Assembly (NCBI RefSeq): GCF_014298075.1
Contig: NZ_CP060418.1
Location: forward strand, 5,208,001 to 5,272,000
Direction: 5' to 3'
Source: Enterobacter sp. JUb54
GTDB lineage: Bacteria; Pseudomonadota; Gammaproteobacteria; Enterobacterales; Enterobacteriaceae
Length of the DNA: 64,000 bases
The translations under genes were made by a program, and so were the position numbers. The notes below the pieces were generated by a model. It was not told the origin of the DNA. It ran no database searches and worked only from the letters and a program-made list of their open reading frames with translations. This document shows positions 62,998 through 64,000 of the stretch, one piece after another. Each line of letters starts with the position of its first letter. Within the stretch, counting starts at the first letter, position 1.

Positions 62998-64000
62998 TTA
63001 TGCAGCAATAGCATTGAGTTTCTTGGCCTGAACGTAATCTCCCCACCACTGCATCAGTTCTGTTCTTTCAGCAAGATACTCTGAACGATTGTAGGCAGCT
63101 ATGATTTCGTTGTTCTTAGTATGAGCTAAGGCTGATTCAAGCACTTCTGTTCTAAATCTACCACTTTCTTCAGCAGCCGTTCTTGCTATAGAACGCATTC
63201 CGTGGGCGACCAGCTCCCCACCGAATCCCATACGGATGATTGCAGCATTAGCTGTTTGCTCATGCATGTGGTTAAGCGGGGCTTTGATACTTGGGAAAAC
63301 CCACTCTCTATGACCACTGATTGGTCTGATTAACTCAAGGATGCGCATTGCCTCTTTACTTAGCGGAATCTTGTGAGGGCGCTTCATCTTCATAAACTCA
63401 CCGGGGATATTCCAGAACCGATTATCTTCGTCTATATCACTCCAACGAGCACGGACTGCTTCTCCCGGACGAACCCACGTAAGGAGCTGCCACTCAATTA
63501 GAAGACGTGTTTCGAGCCGTATGGAAGCGTTAGATATGGCGAGCATGAACCGGGGGAGTTCATTCGGTGGTAAAGCTGGCATGTTTTGCTTCTTGGGTTT
63601 ACTGAAACGCTGACCGAGGTTATCAGCAGGATTAAACTCAATAAGTTCTTCTGTCGCAGCCCAACGGAAAATTTCATTTAGACGTGAAATGATGCGGCGC
63701 AGGGTTTCCAATACGCCTCGTTGTTCTATGGGGTCAAGGTGTTGTTTTAAGAGCTTGGGACGGATCTCTTTGATAGGAACGTTGCCTAAACCGGGGAAGA
63801 CATTTCGTTCAAGGCTCCGCCAGATGTCTTCTGCGTGGTCTGGAGAGATACCAGAGGTCTTAACCTTCTCATCTAACCATTTCCTAGCAACCGCCTGCAG
63901 CGTGTGCTCAGTAGCATCCTTAAGGGCGTTGGCTTTATCGTTGTTGTGAATCTGCGGATCGATATTATTTGCAAGCAACGACAAGTATTCATCACGTAAA
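62998..64000 (-). CDS. P4-type tyrosine integrase, partial (N-terminus beyond window)
   Basis: 328 or more residues; the frame stays open through the right edge, with LRDEY preceding the first in-window TTG. Catalytic residues: Arg in WVRPGEAVRARWSD, the HGMRS (His-x-x-Arg) motif, and the tyrosine in AAYNRSEYLAER, with the final QWWGDYV typical of P4 integrases. It recombines the element into its site, usually a tRNA gene. The missing part is the N-terminal DUF4102-like arm-binding domain. Confidence 0.92.
   Translation of the reverse strand, partial: LRDEYLSLLANNIDPQIHNNDKANALKDATEHTLQAVARKWLDEKVKTSGISPDHAEDIWRSLERNVFPGLGNVPIKEIRPKLLKQHLDPIEQRGVLETLRRIISRLNEIFRWAATEELIEFNPADNLGQRFSKPKKQNMPALPPNELPRFMLAISNASIRLETRLLIEWQLLTWVRPGEAVRARWSDIDEDNRFWNIPGEFMKMKRPHKIPLSKEAMRILELIRPISGHREWVFPSIKAPLNHMHEQTANAAIIRMGFGGELVAHGMRSIARTAAEESGRFRTEVLESALAHTKNNEIIAAYNRSEYLAERTELMQWWGDYVQAKKLNAIAA

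Overview
The window looks like chromosome from a Klebsiella-type enterobacterium (K. pneumoniae complex is the best guess). The GC-rich backbone carries a ygaV-ygaP pair, two type 1-like chaperone-usher operons, a serine-type sulfatase with its radical-SAM maturase, and paired ureohydrolase/LysR modules. The species is inferred from gene content and composition; there is no rRNA or core marker here. I saw no tRNA, rRNA, CRISPR array or intact insertion sequence.

Layout. 0-4.6 kb: ygaP/ygaV behind a symmetric ArsR operator, then an AcoR-like sigma-54 activator divergent from an aldehyde dehydrogenase with a -24/-12 promoter and upstream inverted repeats. 5.2-10.3 kb: a complete four-gene fimbrial operon (subunit, chaperone, usher, tip adhesin). 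11.3-20.7 kb: a lower-GC, probably acquired carbohydrate locus with galactitol-type EIIA/B/C, FGGY kinase, two zinc dehydrogenases, GntR/UTRA repressor, class II aldolase, a private HPr, a SurE-like phosphatase and an unknown small protein. Two similar operator sequences lie upstream of EIIA and of the repressor. 21.1-33.6 kb: a probable guanidino-compound scavenging region. It has two ureohydrolases, two paralogous LysR regulators, three periplasmic binding proteins, a fused permease/ATPase, a 2-oxoglutarate/Fe(II) oxygenase, a TIM-barrel isomerase, a class II aldolase, a hydroxyacid dehydrogenase and an SDR.

34.6-45.6 kb: a tightly overlapping leftward operon coding for a secreted sulfatase, its maturase, MoxR, DUF58, DUF4381, two BatA/B-like VWA proteins, a BatD-like protein and a periplasmic HAD phosphatase, with a divergent CRP/IprA-like regulator. 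46.3-51.2 kb: a second fimbrial operon whose major subunit has an in-frame stop at codon 26 and whose adhesin looks mosaic in base composition. It is followed by a FidL-like/ToxR-like membrane regulator pair on the other strand. 53.2 kb: a fragment of a VapB antitoxin.

54.3-64.0 kb: an AT-rich integrative mobilizable element. It has an AlpA regulator, a DUF4238 protein, a lipoprotein, a zinc-ribbon membrane protein, a hairpin-rich origin region, mobilization genes (MobC, a ColE1-superfamily relaxase and an MbeB-like gene nested inside the relaxase in another frame), a candidate HEPN protein, and a P4-type integrase running off the right edge. The most unusual signal is at 58528-58641, where two hairpins strongly resemble the replication-origin region of filamentous phage f1/M13. 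It suggests this conjugatively mobilizable island also carries, or can exploit, an inovirus-type single-strand replication signal.
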